A DNA stretch of 64,000 bases. Source: Branchiostoma floridae. Taxonomy: Eukaryota > Chordata > Leptocardii > Amphioxiformes > Branchiostomatidae. The DNA is taken from NCBI RefSeq assembly GCF_000003815.2, contig NC_049987.1, forward strand, positions 1,599,299 through 1,663,298. The letters are read 5' to 3'. The first letter of the stretch is position 1. Each line of letters starts with the position of its first letter. Below, one piece after another: positions 11,780-24,173 of this stretch. The position numbers and the translations under genes are program-made. A model generated the notes under the pieces. That model ran no database searches. It saw nothing but the letters and a program-made list of their open reading frames with translations, and was not told where the DNA came from.

Positions 11780-13150
11780 TGACGTGGCTTTAGGTGGTGC
11801 GAATAACATTTTGTTTTTCTGCAAGTGGCAGACTAATTTTCTGGGAAAAGAAGTTAATCTGGGAAGGGCGAGGAAACATCAAAAAGTTTTTGTGTCAGAA
11901 CTCAGTGTAGTCATTGAATCCACGTGTTTTTTCTGGAGATGTCGCAGAACTGCATGATTTAGTTAAATTGACAGAAGCCACAGCACATGAAGCGGAAAAA
12001 AAGGGGGGAACTGCAGACGTACATTCATTACATAAGGAGATGTTTGTTCACAGCAAAGTTAGTTTCCTTGAGACATCTTCATCTCACATGCCACATTGTA
12101 CTGTGAATGTTTAGGTACACACTGAAAGTGAAAGTTTGAGCAATCCTAAAATAACTTCGATACCCCACCCCAATACTATCGCTTTATCCTGATATCCGAG
12201 CAGAACGAACAAGAATTGTCCAACCGCATACAATGGATGCCCGTCCACAAACCTATTCCTCCCTTGCAAGCCTCCCTCCCTCCCTTGCTAACCTCCCTTT
12301 CTAACCTCCCCCCTCCCTTGTTAAAATCTCTCCCTTGCTACCCTCCCTCACTCCCTCCCTCCCTTCGGCCAACGCCCGTGGAAGGCCGTGTAGGAGGCTG
12401 GGATCGGAGCAGCAGACAAATCCAATCAACACGGAGCTTTAAAGACCCTACCTACTGTATTAGCTGGGCTTGTTATTGACGTGTACTTTTCAGATATGCT
12501 TGTTCTTGAAATATTTTTCCTGAGATCTTGTAATTTTCGAGAGTTTAGGATTCGCCGATCATTTTGTGTGAAATGCCATTAGGGACAATAAACAACTACA
12601 ATTTTCAATATAATCCACGTAAATACATACCAATGAGTAGTATATCTGGTATAAAACTGTTGTTGTCGAAAGGACACGCCCAAACCATTTTGCTACTGAA
12701 AAAAAACTTCTTCAGAATTAGAGGCGAAAACAAACAAAATTTTTTTTAATCGGATATCCCTACTCACGCGCGACTTCTAAAGCGGTTCCAACCGACCTAC
12801 TGGAACAAGACGTCACCGCTTCCTGAGGATGCGACTCAAGACGTTACCGCTTCCTGAAGATGTGTCTCGAGTTCTAGGTGGCAGCGGCTCTCTGGGTGTG
12901 TTTACTGTGACTGCAATCTGATCGCTTATCATCAGGCAGAATGCAGTGTGTATGTATATTTATGTATCACATAATGTGATATTATAGATTTAATATGCTG
13001 ACTGTATGTCATTATGCTAATGAGATATGTGATTGGTCAATTTAGATTTGAAAGTTGGCAAGAACTATTCCTTCAGGGGGAGGGCAGACACAGAATTATA
13101 CGCAAACAAATCAGCAGACTTTTCATTCGAGGATACGAAATATGAATATG
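11780..13150 (+). repeat. Large tandem repeat unit A
   Basis: First of three tandem units. Landmarks in order: attttgtttttctgcaa, cagactaattttctggg, aaacatcaaaaag, the cattgaatccacgtg block, a CCTCCC-rich tract at about 12260-12365, aacgcccgtggaaggccgtg, a gaggcgaaaa block, and ttcaggggg..gggcagacacagaat near the end. Unit A lacks the long (CA)n insertion of B and C. Non-coding, with no transposase recognised. Confidence 0.75.
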
Positions 13151-13550
13151 GAGGGATGACTTGGCATTAGGCAGTAATGGCATTTTGTTTTTCTGCAAAT
13201 GACAGACTAATTTTCTGGGAAAAGAAGTTAATTTGGGAAAGGTAGGAGAAACATCAAAAAGTTTTTGTGTCAGAACTCAGTGTAGTCTTTAAATAATTGT
13301 GTTTTTCTGGAGATATCACAGACCCTTCCTGCCATTTTGGGTAAAATATATTAAGTGTACTCTAACATAGCCTCATGTGCTATTTTTATTGCAGTTATAT
13401 GGTCATGTTCTTTCAGAATGATTGTAATTGACAGGTGCCAGGAACATAAAGGCACAGCGAAACAATACTCGTATACTGTAAGACAGTGTAAGTCTTTCAA
13501 ATATAAGAATGTCTAAAACTACACACACATACAAACACACATACGTGCCT

Positions 13551-13581
<31 letters not shown>

Positions 13582-14905
13582 AACATACACACACTCACAT
13601 ACACACACACACACGCATACATGCATAGACACACGCGCACACGCGCACACACACATACACACATGCACATACGTCCATACACACACACACACATCTATAA
13701 ATATATATAGATATATATATATACGTGTGTGTGTGTAAAATATTGCAGTTAACCAATGGCACCAAATTAGCCAATGATTTCATCCAATCGTCAAGGCAAC
13801 CGACTAATAAGAGCTGCATGATTTAGTTAAAATGAGAGAAGCGACGGCACATTATGTGGAACATGAGGCGCACCGCAGACGTTCATTACATATTTGAGAT
13901 GTTTCTTCACAACAGCGTTTGTCTCCTTGAGACATCTTCACCTCACATGCCAAATTTCAGCAAGTATCGTGAATATTTAGATACACACTGAAAATGAAAG
14001 CTTGAGCAATCCTGAAATAACTTCGATACCCCACCCCCATACTATCGGCTTGATCCTGATATCCGAGCAGAACGAACAAAAATTGTCCAACCGCATACAA
14101 TGGAGACTTCCCTCCCTCCCTTGCTAACCTCGCTCACTCCCTCCGGCCTACGCCAATGGAAGGACGTGAAGGATGCTGGGAGCAGCAGGCAAATCCAATC
14201 AACACGGAGCTTTGAAGTCCCTACCTACTGTATTAGCTGGGCTTGATGCTGACGTGTGCTTTTCAGATATGCTTATTCATGAAATGTTTTTCCTGATATC
14301 TTTCCTAGAGTTTAGGATTCACCCATTATTTTGAGTGAAATGTCATTGGGAACAATAAACAATAAGTATTAATGTAATCCACGTAAATACATACAAAGGA
14401 GTAGTATATCTGGTTTGAAACTATTGTTGTCGAAAGGACACGCCCTAACTATTTTGTTACTGAAAAAACTACCTCAGAATTGGAGGCGAAAATAATAAAG
14501 ATAGATAAATTCCAGATATCTCTACTCACGCGCGACCTCTAAAGCGGTTCCAACCGACCTGCTAGGACAAGACGCTACCGCTTCCTGAAGATGTGTCTCG
14601 AATTCCAGGTGGCGGCGGCTTTCTGGGTGTGTTTACCGTGACTGCAAGCTGATCGCTTATCATCAGGCAGAATGCAGTGTGTATATATATTTATGTATAA
14701 AATAATACATATGTGATATTATAGATTTACTTTGCTGACTGTATGTCATGCTAATGATGAGATGTGATTGGTCAATTTAGATTTAAGAGTTGGCGCGAAC
14801 TATTCCTTCGGTGGAAGGGCAGACACAGAATTATACGTCGAATAGCACAGAAAACGCAAACAAAGCAACAGATGTTTCATTCAGGTATAAGAAATATGAA
14901 TATAG
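13150..14905 (+). repeat. Large tandem repeat unit B
   Basis: Second copy of the same unit, with an added (CA)n microsatellite segment at about 13500-13740 and a shortened CCTCCC tract. Landmarks such as cagactaattttctgggaaaagaagtta and ggcagacacagaattatacg recur in the same order. Confidence 0.75.
13520..13735 (+). repeat. (CA)n-rich microsatellite
   Basis: Interrupted CA/AC dinucleotide array ending in an (AT)n then (GT)n stretch. It creates long Cys/Val-rich frames on the minus strand that are not genes. Confidence 0.9.
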
Positions 14906-16625
14906 AGGGATGACGTGGCATTAGGCAGTAAGAATGGCATTTTGTTTTTCTGCAAAAGAACAGACTAATTTTCTGGGAAAAGAAGTTAATCTGGGCAGGG
15001 AGGGAGAAACATCAAAAGACTTGTGCGTCAGAACTCAGTGTCGTCATTAGATCCCCGTCTTTTTTCTGGAGATGTCGCAGACCCTTCCTGCCATTTTGGG
15101 TAAAAGATAATAAGTGTTCTCTAACAGAGCCCCATGTGCTATTTTTATTTCAGTTATATGGTCATGCTCTTTCACAAAGACTGTGATGGGCAGGTGTCAG
15201 AAACGTCATGGCACAGCGCAACAATACTGCCAGTCTTTCAAATATAAGAATGTCTACAACTACACAAAGACACCCACTCACACACATACATACACACACA
15301 CACACACATACGTGCCTATACACACACGCACACAAACACACACACTTACGTGCCTACACACACACACACACACACTTATGCACAACTCAGTGTAGTCATT
15401 GAATCCACGTGTTTTTCTGGAGATGTCGCAGAACTGCATGATTTAGTTAAATTGACAGAAGCCACAGCACATGAAGCGGATAAAGAGGCGCACTGCAGAC
15501 GTACATTCATTACATAAGGAGATGTTTGTTCACAGCAAAGTTAGTTTCCTTGAGACATCTTCATCTCACATGCCACATTGTACTGTGAATGTTTAGGTAC
15601 ACACTGAAAGTGAAAGTTTGAGCAATCCTAAAATAACTTCGATACCCCAGCCCAATACTATCGGCTTGATCCTGATATCCGAGCAAAACGAACAAAAATT
15701 GTCCAACCGCATACAATGGATGCCCGTCCACAAACCTATTCCTCCCTTGCTAGCCTCCCTTCCTACCCCACCACCCTCCCTCCCTCCCGCCAACGCCCGT
15801 GGAAGGCCGTGTAGGAGGCTGGGAGCAGCATACAAATCCAATCGCACGGATCTTTGAAGTCCCTACCTACTGTATTAGCTGGGCTTGTTACTGACGTGTA
15901 CTTTTTTGATATGCTTGTTCCTGAACTGTTTTTCCTGGGATCTTGTACTTTTCTAGAGTTTAGGATTCACCCCTCCTTTTGTGTAAAATGTCATTAGGGA
16001 CAATAAACAACACGTATTAATATAATCCACATGAAAACATACCAACAAACAGTCTATTTGGTTTGAAACTGTTGTTGTCAAAAGGATACGCCCGAACCAT
16101 TTTGTTAATGAAAAAAGCTACCTTAGAATTGGAGGCGCAAGCTATTGTATGTAGGGAAAATAACGACAAAAAATTAAAATTCAGATATCCCTACTCACGC
16201 GAGACCTCTCCAGTGATTTCAACCGACCTGCTAGTACAAGGCGTTTCCGCTTCTTGAAGATGCGACTCAAGACGTTACCGCTCCCTGAAGATGCGACTCA
16301 AGACGTAGGTTACTGCTTCCTGAAGATGTGTCTCGAGTTCTAGGTGGTGACAGTTTCTGGGTGTGTTTATCGTGCCTGCGATCTTATCACTTATCATCAG
16401 GCAGAATGCAGTGGGTATATATATATTTATGTACATATGTGATATTATAGGTTTAATATGATGACTGTATGTCATTATGCTACTGATTAGATGTGATTGG
16501 TCAATTTAGATTTGAGAGTTGGCACGAACTATTCCTTCGGGGAAGGGTAGACACAGAATAATACTTCTAATTGCATAGAAAACGCAAACAAAAAAACAGA
16601 CGTTTCATTCAGGTATATGAAATAT
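14905..16625 (+). repeat. Large tandem repeat unit C
   Basis: Third copy of the unit, again with a (CA)n array (about 15270-15380) and, after it, a second start of the element (gtgtagtcattgaatccacgtg at about 15389) very close in sequence to unit A. This suggests an internal rearrangement or gene conversion between units. Confidence 0.72.
15270..15380 (+). repeat. (CA)n microsatellite
   Basis: Interrupted CA dinucleotide array inside repeat unit C; not coding. Confidence 0.9.
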
Positions 16626-18027
16626 TAATATAAGAAGCACAACCCAGTCTTTAGATGTCACGAGCAAATCGAGATGCAAAGCAATCATATTTGAATCTTT
16701 CTAGAACAATGTACAAATTTATCGTTTTTGATCAATGTTTGCTTGAGCTCATTGTTTAGCTTCGTATGAAAAGCCGTGAGGGGTCCAACGGGATCCCGTG
16801 GACATAGCGCTTCTCACTTTTCCTTTGTGACAACAGAAATAAGTCAACTTAAGTCATTTAGTGGGTGTGAATAATGAATTTACAAGTTGATGTTTTTGTT
16901 ACATGTTGAAGCTCCTTACATCGATATGTTAGTGGTACATATTATGCAGTTTCGCAATAAATTTCTGCATAATGAAAAGACAGGATCCGTGAATAGTTTC
17001 ATCCAGTTGGTACGTCACTGAATAAAGAGACTCTTTTTTACACGCCTGTTACTGTATTCACACCAACGTTTTTTCACCTCCTTCAAGGCAATTCTGACTG
17101 GTTCAGATTGTACTGCAACACAGGTGTCGCTACTCACAATTTAGACAAGGTCAGAAACGTAAAGTATTTTCATGTTTACAGACTGTCTTTATGTGAATAT
17201 AATTGTATACAATGCGGTCCCCAAACGTAAATGAGTGTAATATATACGTATATATACATACCATTTGTCAATTCACTGTAGAATTGACCAGTTTGAGCTC
17301 AAATGAGCAAAGAAAAACAGTAAGAAAATCGCTTCAACTTTGTTAAGGCTTGTAACAATGGAGCGGACAACAGTAAATACCGACAGTTCTGGTGTTGTAC
17401 TTTTTCTTCGTTAACTACAACAAAGGAAGTCTGTTGTAAAGTTATGTGTTATCCGTAGTGAAGTTGCGCTGAAATTTTCCGTAATGTCTGCTTGGTATTT
17501 TGTCCAAAACGCTCCAGAAACAGCCAATAGATATGAAACAGCCAAACCGGATCAGGAGCATTAAACTTTTTTAGCCTGCTTTCTATGTAAAAAAAAAAAC
17601 TCTGGCTACGTACATTCTCTCGATATGAAAACTGAGACGTGTCTACCACTGTACGGTACTGCATCATTGATTCCATGTGTATTCGCTATTCTCATGTGTT
17701 ATTTTACTACTCGACAAACTCCTTAGAATATTCAGAAAATATCGTGTTGGTTGGACCCATTGCTACAAGTCCATAGTTAACGTATTGCATGCTTTTTTTC
17801 ACTGTGGATTGCCGGAGAGACGCTGTACAGTACTGGCGAGAGTTCCACCTATCATCTATGGACGTCCAGAAAAGTGAGCAAAACTTGGAGAGATGAGATA
17901 TTGGATGATATATTTTGACATGGTTTATAACTAGTAAAATGGTGATCTACTTTTCTTAATATACTGGGCTTAGTCTGGTTTTAATCAGTCTGACGACTTA
18001 AGGCCACATTTGCCTTTATCCTGAGGA
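16626..18027. other. No gene recognised
   Basis: AT-rich sequence between the tandem repeat array and its outlying fragment. Short open frames (for example minus strand 17449-17676) have no recognisable domain and no splice context that I would support. Confidence 0.5.
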
Positions 18028-18245
18028 ATGACGTGGCATTAGGTGGTAAGAATGGCATTTTTTTTCTGCATAGTAGCAGACTAATTTTCTGGGAAAAGAA
18101 GCTAATCTGGACTGAGAGGGAGAAACATCAAAAAGTCTGTGCGTAAGAACTCAGTGTAGTCATTAAAACCCTGTGTTTTTTTTCTGGAGACGTTGCAGAC
18201 CCTTCCTGCTTTTTCGGGTTAAATATATAAAGGTGTACCATATTA
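18028..18245 (+). repeat. Fragment of the large tandem repeat (copy D)
   Basis: Begins with gaatgacgtggcattagg and contains cagactaattttctgggaa, aaacatcaaaaag and cagacccttcctgc in the order seen in units A-C, then diverges. A shorter fragment (agaaacatcaaaaggtt...cagacccttcct) lies at about 19440-19525. Confidence 0.7.
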
Positions 18246-18464
18246 CAGCGACGTGTGCCATACATTTTTGTATCAGTCATGTGGCCATGATATTTTTTAA
18301 TGGCAGATATTATTGTTCTTAATTCAAATACAGCGTTCGGAAATCGGTGTTGGCAAATCGGCAATCTTCGGGATATTTCGGCATCCGTTCGTACATGTAT
18401 GTATGATTCTTTGGAATCGACAGTAGATCGGGCTGTGTGTGTGTGTGTGTTAAAGTTAGTGTGC

Positions 18465-18735
18465 GATTCTTGGGAATCTTTCCGTGAACCGAGTGCACAG
18501 TGTGTGTAAGTGTACGATTCTGGGGAATCTTTCCGTGAACCGAATGCACAGTGTGTGTAAGTGTTCGATTCTGGAGAATCTTTCCGTGAACCGAGTGCAC
18601 AGTGTGTGTAAGTGTACTATTCTGGAGAATCTTTCAGTGAACCGAGTACACAGTGTGTAAGTGTATACGATTCTCGGGAATCGTTCAGTGGACCGAGTAC
18701 ACAGATTCTCGGGAATCTCTGGGGAACGAGTACAC
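18465..18735 (+). repeat. 51-bp minisatellite
   Basis: Roughly five tandem units of about 51 bp. Each opens with an imperfect dyad (GATTC, 4 nt, GAATC), followed by tttccgtgaaccgagtgcac and a GT-rich tail. The last units are shortened. The period is divisible by three, so long repetitive frames appear on both strands; I do not regard them as genes. Confidence 0.88.
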
Positions 18736-19136
18736 ACTATTTGAGTTCATAGAGTCTGATTTTGCAATACGGAAAAGTAATACTGATTTCAACAAAAACT
18801 CCAACTGCTTATGAATTCAGATGCCATCATTCGCAACTTCCGAACTTTCTTGATCACTGTCTCTAGTTACCTTTAACTTCGTACATCTTCGTACAACACC
18901 GTACACGCTAACTGCGTACATCTACCTTTCTAGACATACCTCGGTGCAGCGCAGTTCCCGCCGTTTCAGACTGACGAACTTCTGAGACTGCATGATAGTT
19001 TAGAAATGAGATATATTGTTCTGTTTTCATACAGTTCCTATGTTTGCGTTGATCAGGAGATCCAGCCACCGAGGTGTTGTTTTACCTCCATGAATAATTG
19101 AGGTATTGTTTTTTGATGTGTTTGTCTAGGTTTCTA

Positions 19137-19260
19137 ATTATTTCAGCCTGAAGTAAGTAACTTAAGCCTAGAATGGATGGTGATTATATCTGACAATTGG
19201 GCGCCAGGGAAGCCGTTTGCTGGGATTCCTGGGGACGGGGGGCCGGCTCTTTTGACCCCC
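19137..19260 (+). repeat. Empty-site paralogue of the piggyBac-like MITE target
   Basis: Contains ttatttcagcctgaagtaag, taacTTAAgcctag and aatggatggtgattatatc. The same flanks surround the MITE at 19743-20690 (…agtaagtaacTTAA and TTAAactcagagtggatgg). The two copies are about 590 bp apart before the insertion, so a local tandem duplication of at least 19020-19260 took place. Confidence 0.8.
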
Positions 19261-19742
19261 CGCCCCCTTTCGTAATTTCAAAACGGCTCGGGTTACGATC
19301 ACCAAATTTGGAGGGGCTGATGTACTGGTGGAGTTTTTTTTATATTCTGTTCATTTGGTTAAAAAATAATGGTGTAATATGACGTAAATATGACATCATA
19401 AAATATAACGTAATCATGACGTTAATCTTAGCCGAGAGGTAGAAACATCAAAAGGTTCATACATGAGAACTCTTTCTGTGGTAATTGAATCCCAGTGTTT
19501 TTCTCCAGACATTGCAGACCCTTCCTATGTGTACCCCAGTTCCCATAATTTTCGACTAAAGAACTTTTGAGACTGTATGATAGTTTAGAAATGAGATAGC
19601 TGTTTTCTAAATAGTTCCTGTATTTGTGTTTGTCAGGAATTTTCTGCCTTCAGTGTTGTTTTTTCCTCCATGAAAAATGAAGACATTATTTTTGGTGTCA
19701 GTCTATATTTCCACTTATTTCAGCCAGCAGTAAGTAACTTAA

Positions 19743-20690
19743 CCCTCAAACCACTGTATGGGGTCAAAACTGACCCCAGACGTATATTAATATGTGCCAT
19801 TATGGCATTTCTGGTTGAAAACAAATTTTCTCCCATGAGTTTGTTTGTATATATATATATATATCGTATAACGTCTCATACGTTTTTACAAAGATTGGCT
19901 CATTGTTGATTAAGTTATCATAGAAAGTTTATGTATGGTCCAGTGGGGTCAAAACTGACCCCAGCATTTTTTTAAACAAACTTTTGAGATCCACGCCTAC
20001 ACTACTTATCATATGATCACGAAATTTATAGAGAATGATGTTCATGTGCAACGAAATTATGGTAATAACTTTTGTGACGACACCATGACGTCATTTATAT
20101 TAATTGGCCGCCATCTTGGATTTTTATTGATGACGTCATCAAATTAGCATAAATTATGAATATTGAATCATGAAATTTACGTTGAATTTTATAAGATGTC
20201 ATGAACAACTGTTATTTGCCAAGAAAACCTCAAAACTTGAATGTTTAAACTAAAATTAGAAAATTGCGTAATAAATATGCCTGTCAGAATTCCGTTGCCA
20301 TGGCAACATGAAAAATGATGAACTTTTTTTATTCACCTAAATTGCTTGCTATGAACATTTTCTCAAAAGGGACCAAGTTTGGTGGCCTTAGCATAAGTTA
20401 TTCAGGGGCTATGTGACTTTGAAGTTGGTGCAGGCATAAAAAAAACATATCCGGTCTGAATAGCGTTAGTGCAAAATGTGGTCCTCATTATCTTTTGCAT
20501 ACATTATGATAATGAGCTAGAATTATTCTCACCTAATCATGTCAAACTGTCCCACATAGATTAATGAAGCTATAATTATATACAAATCACAAAAAGAGTC
20601 ACCAAAAAACTGTATTTATACAAAATTATTGGGTCATTTTTGACCCCATACGGTAATCTACGTCACAAAAAAGGTACGGTGGTTTGAGGG
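19743..20690 (+). mobile_element. piggyBac-like MITE with TTAA target duplication
   Basis: Flanked by TTAA at 19739-19742 and 20691-20694. Termini are CCCTCAAACCAC and its complement GTGGTTTGAGGG, followed inside each end by a GGGGTCAAAA.TGACCCC palindromic block. The 948-bp interior has no transposase; it includes gccgccatcttggat and a TGACGTCA-rich core shared with the repeats at 32004 and 58873. TTAA target use and CCCT termini are diagnostic of the piggyBac superfamily. The empty site in the neighbouring duplicate confirms the insertion boundaries. Confidence 0.88.
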
Positions 20691-20759
20691 TTAAACTCAG
20701 AGTGGATGGTGATTATTATATCTGACAAGTGGGCGCCAGGAGAAGTTGGTCGCTGGGCT

Positions 20760-21839
20760 TGATTTTTGTCACAACATCGTTTGATGCAAAACAACCAACC
20801 TCCTGAAGGAAGAAGGGAACAAGAATGAATGATTTTTTCTCGTAAAGCAGTACTTAAGGCCTTTGTCAAATTTTCTATCCAGGGCCCGGTTGGGCTTCTT
20901 GCGGAAACGAAAAATTAACGTTTATGCCAATAAATATGCACAAGGCATGCTGTTGAATTGTTATTGGTCTCTTTTGAGTTTTTGTTGCCGAACCTGTTTT
21001 GTTGCCCGACGGCCCCTTTGTGGTAATGTGACGTTAGCCTGACTCCTTTCCCGCCGTGCCCGGACAGTCATGCCGTACCCGCTAGAAGATATCACTAATC
21101 CATGGGTAATTTCTGCCATTCCCGCTAAAAATTACCGGGTACGGCAAGATTTTATAGTGGGTATGGCGGGAATTTTTGGGTAAGGAAGTTGTAAATTGAC
21201 GGTGATCGAAACACTAAAAAGTAAAGTTGTTGTTGTGGGAAGCTTCTACGATATATGAGATGGGGAAGGAATGTGCCTTTGTTAAAGGACTGCTATCAGT
21301 GGTAAAGCCCCAATTCCACTAGGACGGCGCTCTCACTGGGTTGGCAAATTTGACCATGACGATGATAGCGCGGTGAAGTCGCTATGGGAGCGCCGTGATA
21401 GCCTGAAGAAAGCGCGGTGTATCTAAGTTGCCATAAAGGACGTCCATCAGATATGACATTAAATAAGTGCCGTCCCATAACATCGGATTAGCATCATGAT
21501 TGTAGCCACTAATGGGAGAAAGAACGGATGTAATGGAGCATTCGCACGAAATTCGAGATGGGCACTTTCTCATAAGGAGCCTGTTGTACGTGTCAATCAT
21601 GAACAGATATGTGATAAGTCAGATTGTACTATTATATACAAGTGGGTCTATATGACTTTAATTTTTAATCCGTAAATGTTAGCATAGTTTACTTTAAATC
21701 AGTATCACTTCAACTTTAAGTTAACAATGTTCACAATGAAAACATTTTGAAAATGAACATGGTCAGCTATGCAATTTTGCTTCTATTTTTTCCTCATTTT
21801 TGAAAGTTATCGCAGGCTAACGAGCCTAGCTATATATAG
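20760..21839. other. No gene recognised
   Basis: Intergenic sequence upstream of the P450 pseudogene. It contains what look like old interspersed repeats (around 21055-21180, cgtacccg/cgggtacggc inverted motifs; 21300-21500, GC-richer block ccaattccactaggacggcg). No coding features supported. Confidence 0.45.
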
Positions 21840-22014
21840 GTGCTACCCATTGCTATAAAATGAAACAGACCAGTGCAGCAAAGTAAACACATCTCAAGCT
21901 TGAGACTTTAGGCTCTTATTCTCCCATTTGCTGCCGAAGTGTACGTTCGGGAAGATTTGTCGGGGCTTTAGAATACGTATAACTGTTATATATATTGTAG
22001 ACTTATCAAAGACA
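21840..22014 (+). promoter_or_regulatory. Proximal promoter/5'UTR of the P450 pseudogene, conserved with its paralogue
   Basis: This stretch still aligns with the sequence upstream of the intact minus-strand P450 (41889-42040, reverse complement). Shared blocks are AGCAAARTAAACACA, attctcccatttgc and GTGTACGTT. A TATAAAA box is at 21854-21860 and a forkhead-type GTAAACA at 21883-21889. Conservation could reflect recent duplication rather than constraint. Confidence 0.6.
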
Positions 22015-24173
22015 ATGTCGTTTTTGGTCTACATGTTTCCAGTGTCCGGGAGCCTACAGGTGATATGACTAGCCGTTCTGTGTGTCATCGCTACACTTGT
22101 ACTGTGTGGGCGGCCGAGAAATATGCCACCGGGAACGAGAGGACTGCCGATTGTGGGAAATGCCTTGAGCATAATGAAGGTAAATCTAAGTATCTAGCTC
22201 TCTCACACAAAACTCCTGCTCCGTTAGATTTTTCTCCGTACGGTAGTCAACGTGGGTTAGCATTACTTCTAGAGCTAGGGTCAGGGGTAGGGTTAGGTCT
22301 ATGGTCAGTCCGTGGTTAGGGCTAGGTTCTACCAAAATCCACTCTTCTTTGCAAGAAAACATTAAAATGGGTGCGACTGACGTCTTTTTCCTAAGATATA
22401 CTGGAAATTACCAAAAATTGTCCGCACAGATTTGGCTTGACTCTGCACTACGAGTTCCACCGATCCACCTAGTAAGCGTGTATATTGTCACATGTTTACT
22501 TACAGCTGTATGACGGCGCTGCGACCAAAATATGACACATTTCTAAACAACTTTTATAGATTAAAACAAGTCTCCGAACGCTTTGTGTGTTCCGTAGTCT
22601 TCCAATCTTACTTTTGCATTTTATCAACGTTCAAAAGTCAACGCTATAACATGAATGTAGAACAAGGAAAATGCACACATATCTGTTTGTCAGATAAGAC
22701 CGCATGGTAAACAAAACAATAACGTAATTCTTCACATGTTAAAGCTTAGGATTCCCACGGCACTCACAAGATTTTCTTTGTTTTCTTAAATTTCGGTCGA
22801 AATGATAAAAACGAATTTCGTTTGGCGATGTGGAACTGGATCGCCTCAAGATATTTTTCACGTCATATTGTTAACGTACTGAACATGGTGCACGCACTGT
22901 TATATTGATAATCTATCAACAAAAGCCAATGTATACTACACGAACTGTTCAAAACATTAACCAGTTACTCGCTGATGTATGTAAGAACGCGTTAAAAATG
23001 AGATTCATAAATCAGATACCATCGTTCGACCAAATAAAAGGTTTAGGTTGGCAGGTGTTTGCTAGTGTCAGTTGGGTCAGCAGAAACACAACATTTTCTA
23101 GGCCTTCCATATCATTACTGACACAAATTTGGGCAATTTGCTATATGAAAAAATATTTTAAAATTCTCATCCAATTATAGAATTATTACAATTTTGATGA
23201 AAAAAGTATATCCGATTGAATAGCCTGGGAAGTCTAGATTAAACACGTTTATCTTTCCGAGTGCGCATGTTTATAAATAGTGACAGGAGTTGTGGGTAAT
23301 ATTTCAACTCTAAAGACCCCGGCCCTGACTTGTAAAGAGCACTGGTCTCGACTTTTGTATCAAATTTCATAACAAACCCACGAAATGTTTTTAATGCTCA
23401 TGTGATAATAGTGTTGCACAACACCCACAGCACTTGAAAAAAAAAAAAACAGCAACATCGCTCTAGAAGTAGTGGTCCATCCCTGTGTGTGTAAATAAAA
23501 TAGATCTGCAAAAGGCACTCGGGCTACAAAACTTAAAAATTATTTATGATTGACAGTTACCTTCAATCTTATAATTTTCAACTGAAATCTTGATTTTAAT
23601 GGCCTGCAACTTTCACGACATGGTTAGCACGTTAACATTTTAATAGCAATTTGTATATAAAATGATTACTTATTCATTGGACTTAACTGAAGAAGTTAAA
23701 TTGATTGTAAATTTGCAAGTATACTGTTTTCCATCCTTGGCTGATTTTACACATGACTTATGACTAAAATTCAAGTGCTATCTAGATTTATAATGATAAA
23801 TGAATCTTCCCTAATGTGCTATCGAGTATGCATTAAAACATACAGTCGGTAGCTTTTGGTAAAAATCCTTATCAACGCTTTTGCTTAAAGTAAAAGACTA
23901 ACATGTGATGTATTTTCAATAGGATCCTTCGGCTTATGCCAAATTGTCGAAGAAGTACGGTGACGTTTTTACGGTGTATTTCGGGCCGAGGCGTGTGGTA
24001 GTTCTGTACGGTTACGCCGCAATCCACGAGGCACTGGTGAAGAACGCCGAGAACTTCTCAAGCCGTCCCCTGGGGCAAGCTTTCCTTAGTCCAGATGGAA
24101 AGAATTTAGGTAAGAATGCTGCATGTCACATAGCAAGATCAGTAAGTAATTCCATCAAGTTGGTAAAATAGTT

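Noticed and set aside
13403-13819. Cys/Val-rich open frames on the minus strand
   Set aside because: Translations of the (CA)n microsatellite; no other coding evidence.
18319-18737. His/Thr/Arg-rich repetitive frames that resemble a tandem-repeat protein
   Set aside because: They are read from the 51-bp minisatellite, whose period is divisible by three. No splice or start context.
22262-22325. Telomere-like ggttaggg motifs
   Set aside because: Only a few degenerate copies in intron 1 of the pseudogene; not a TTAGGG array.
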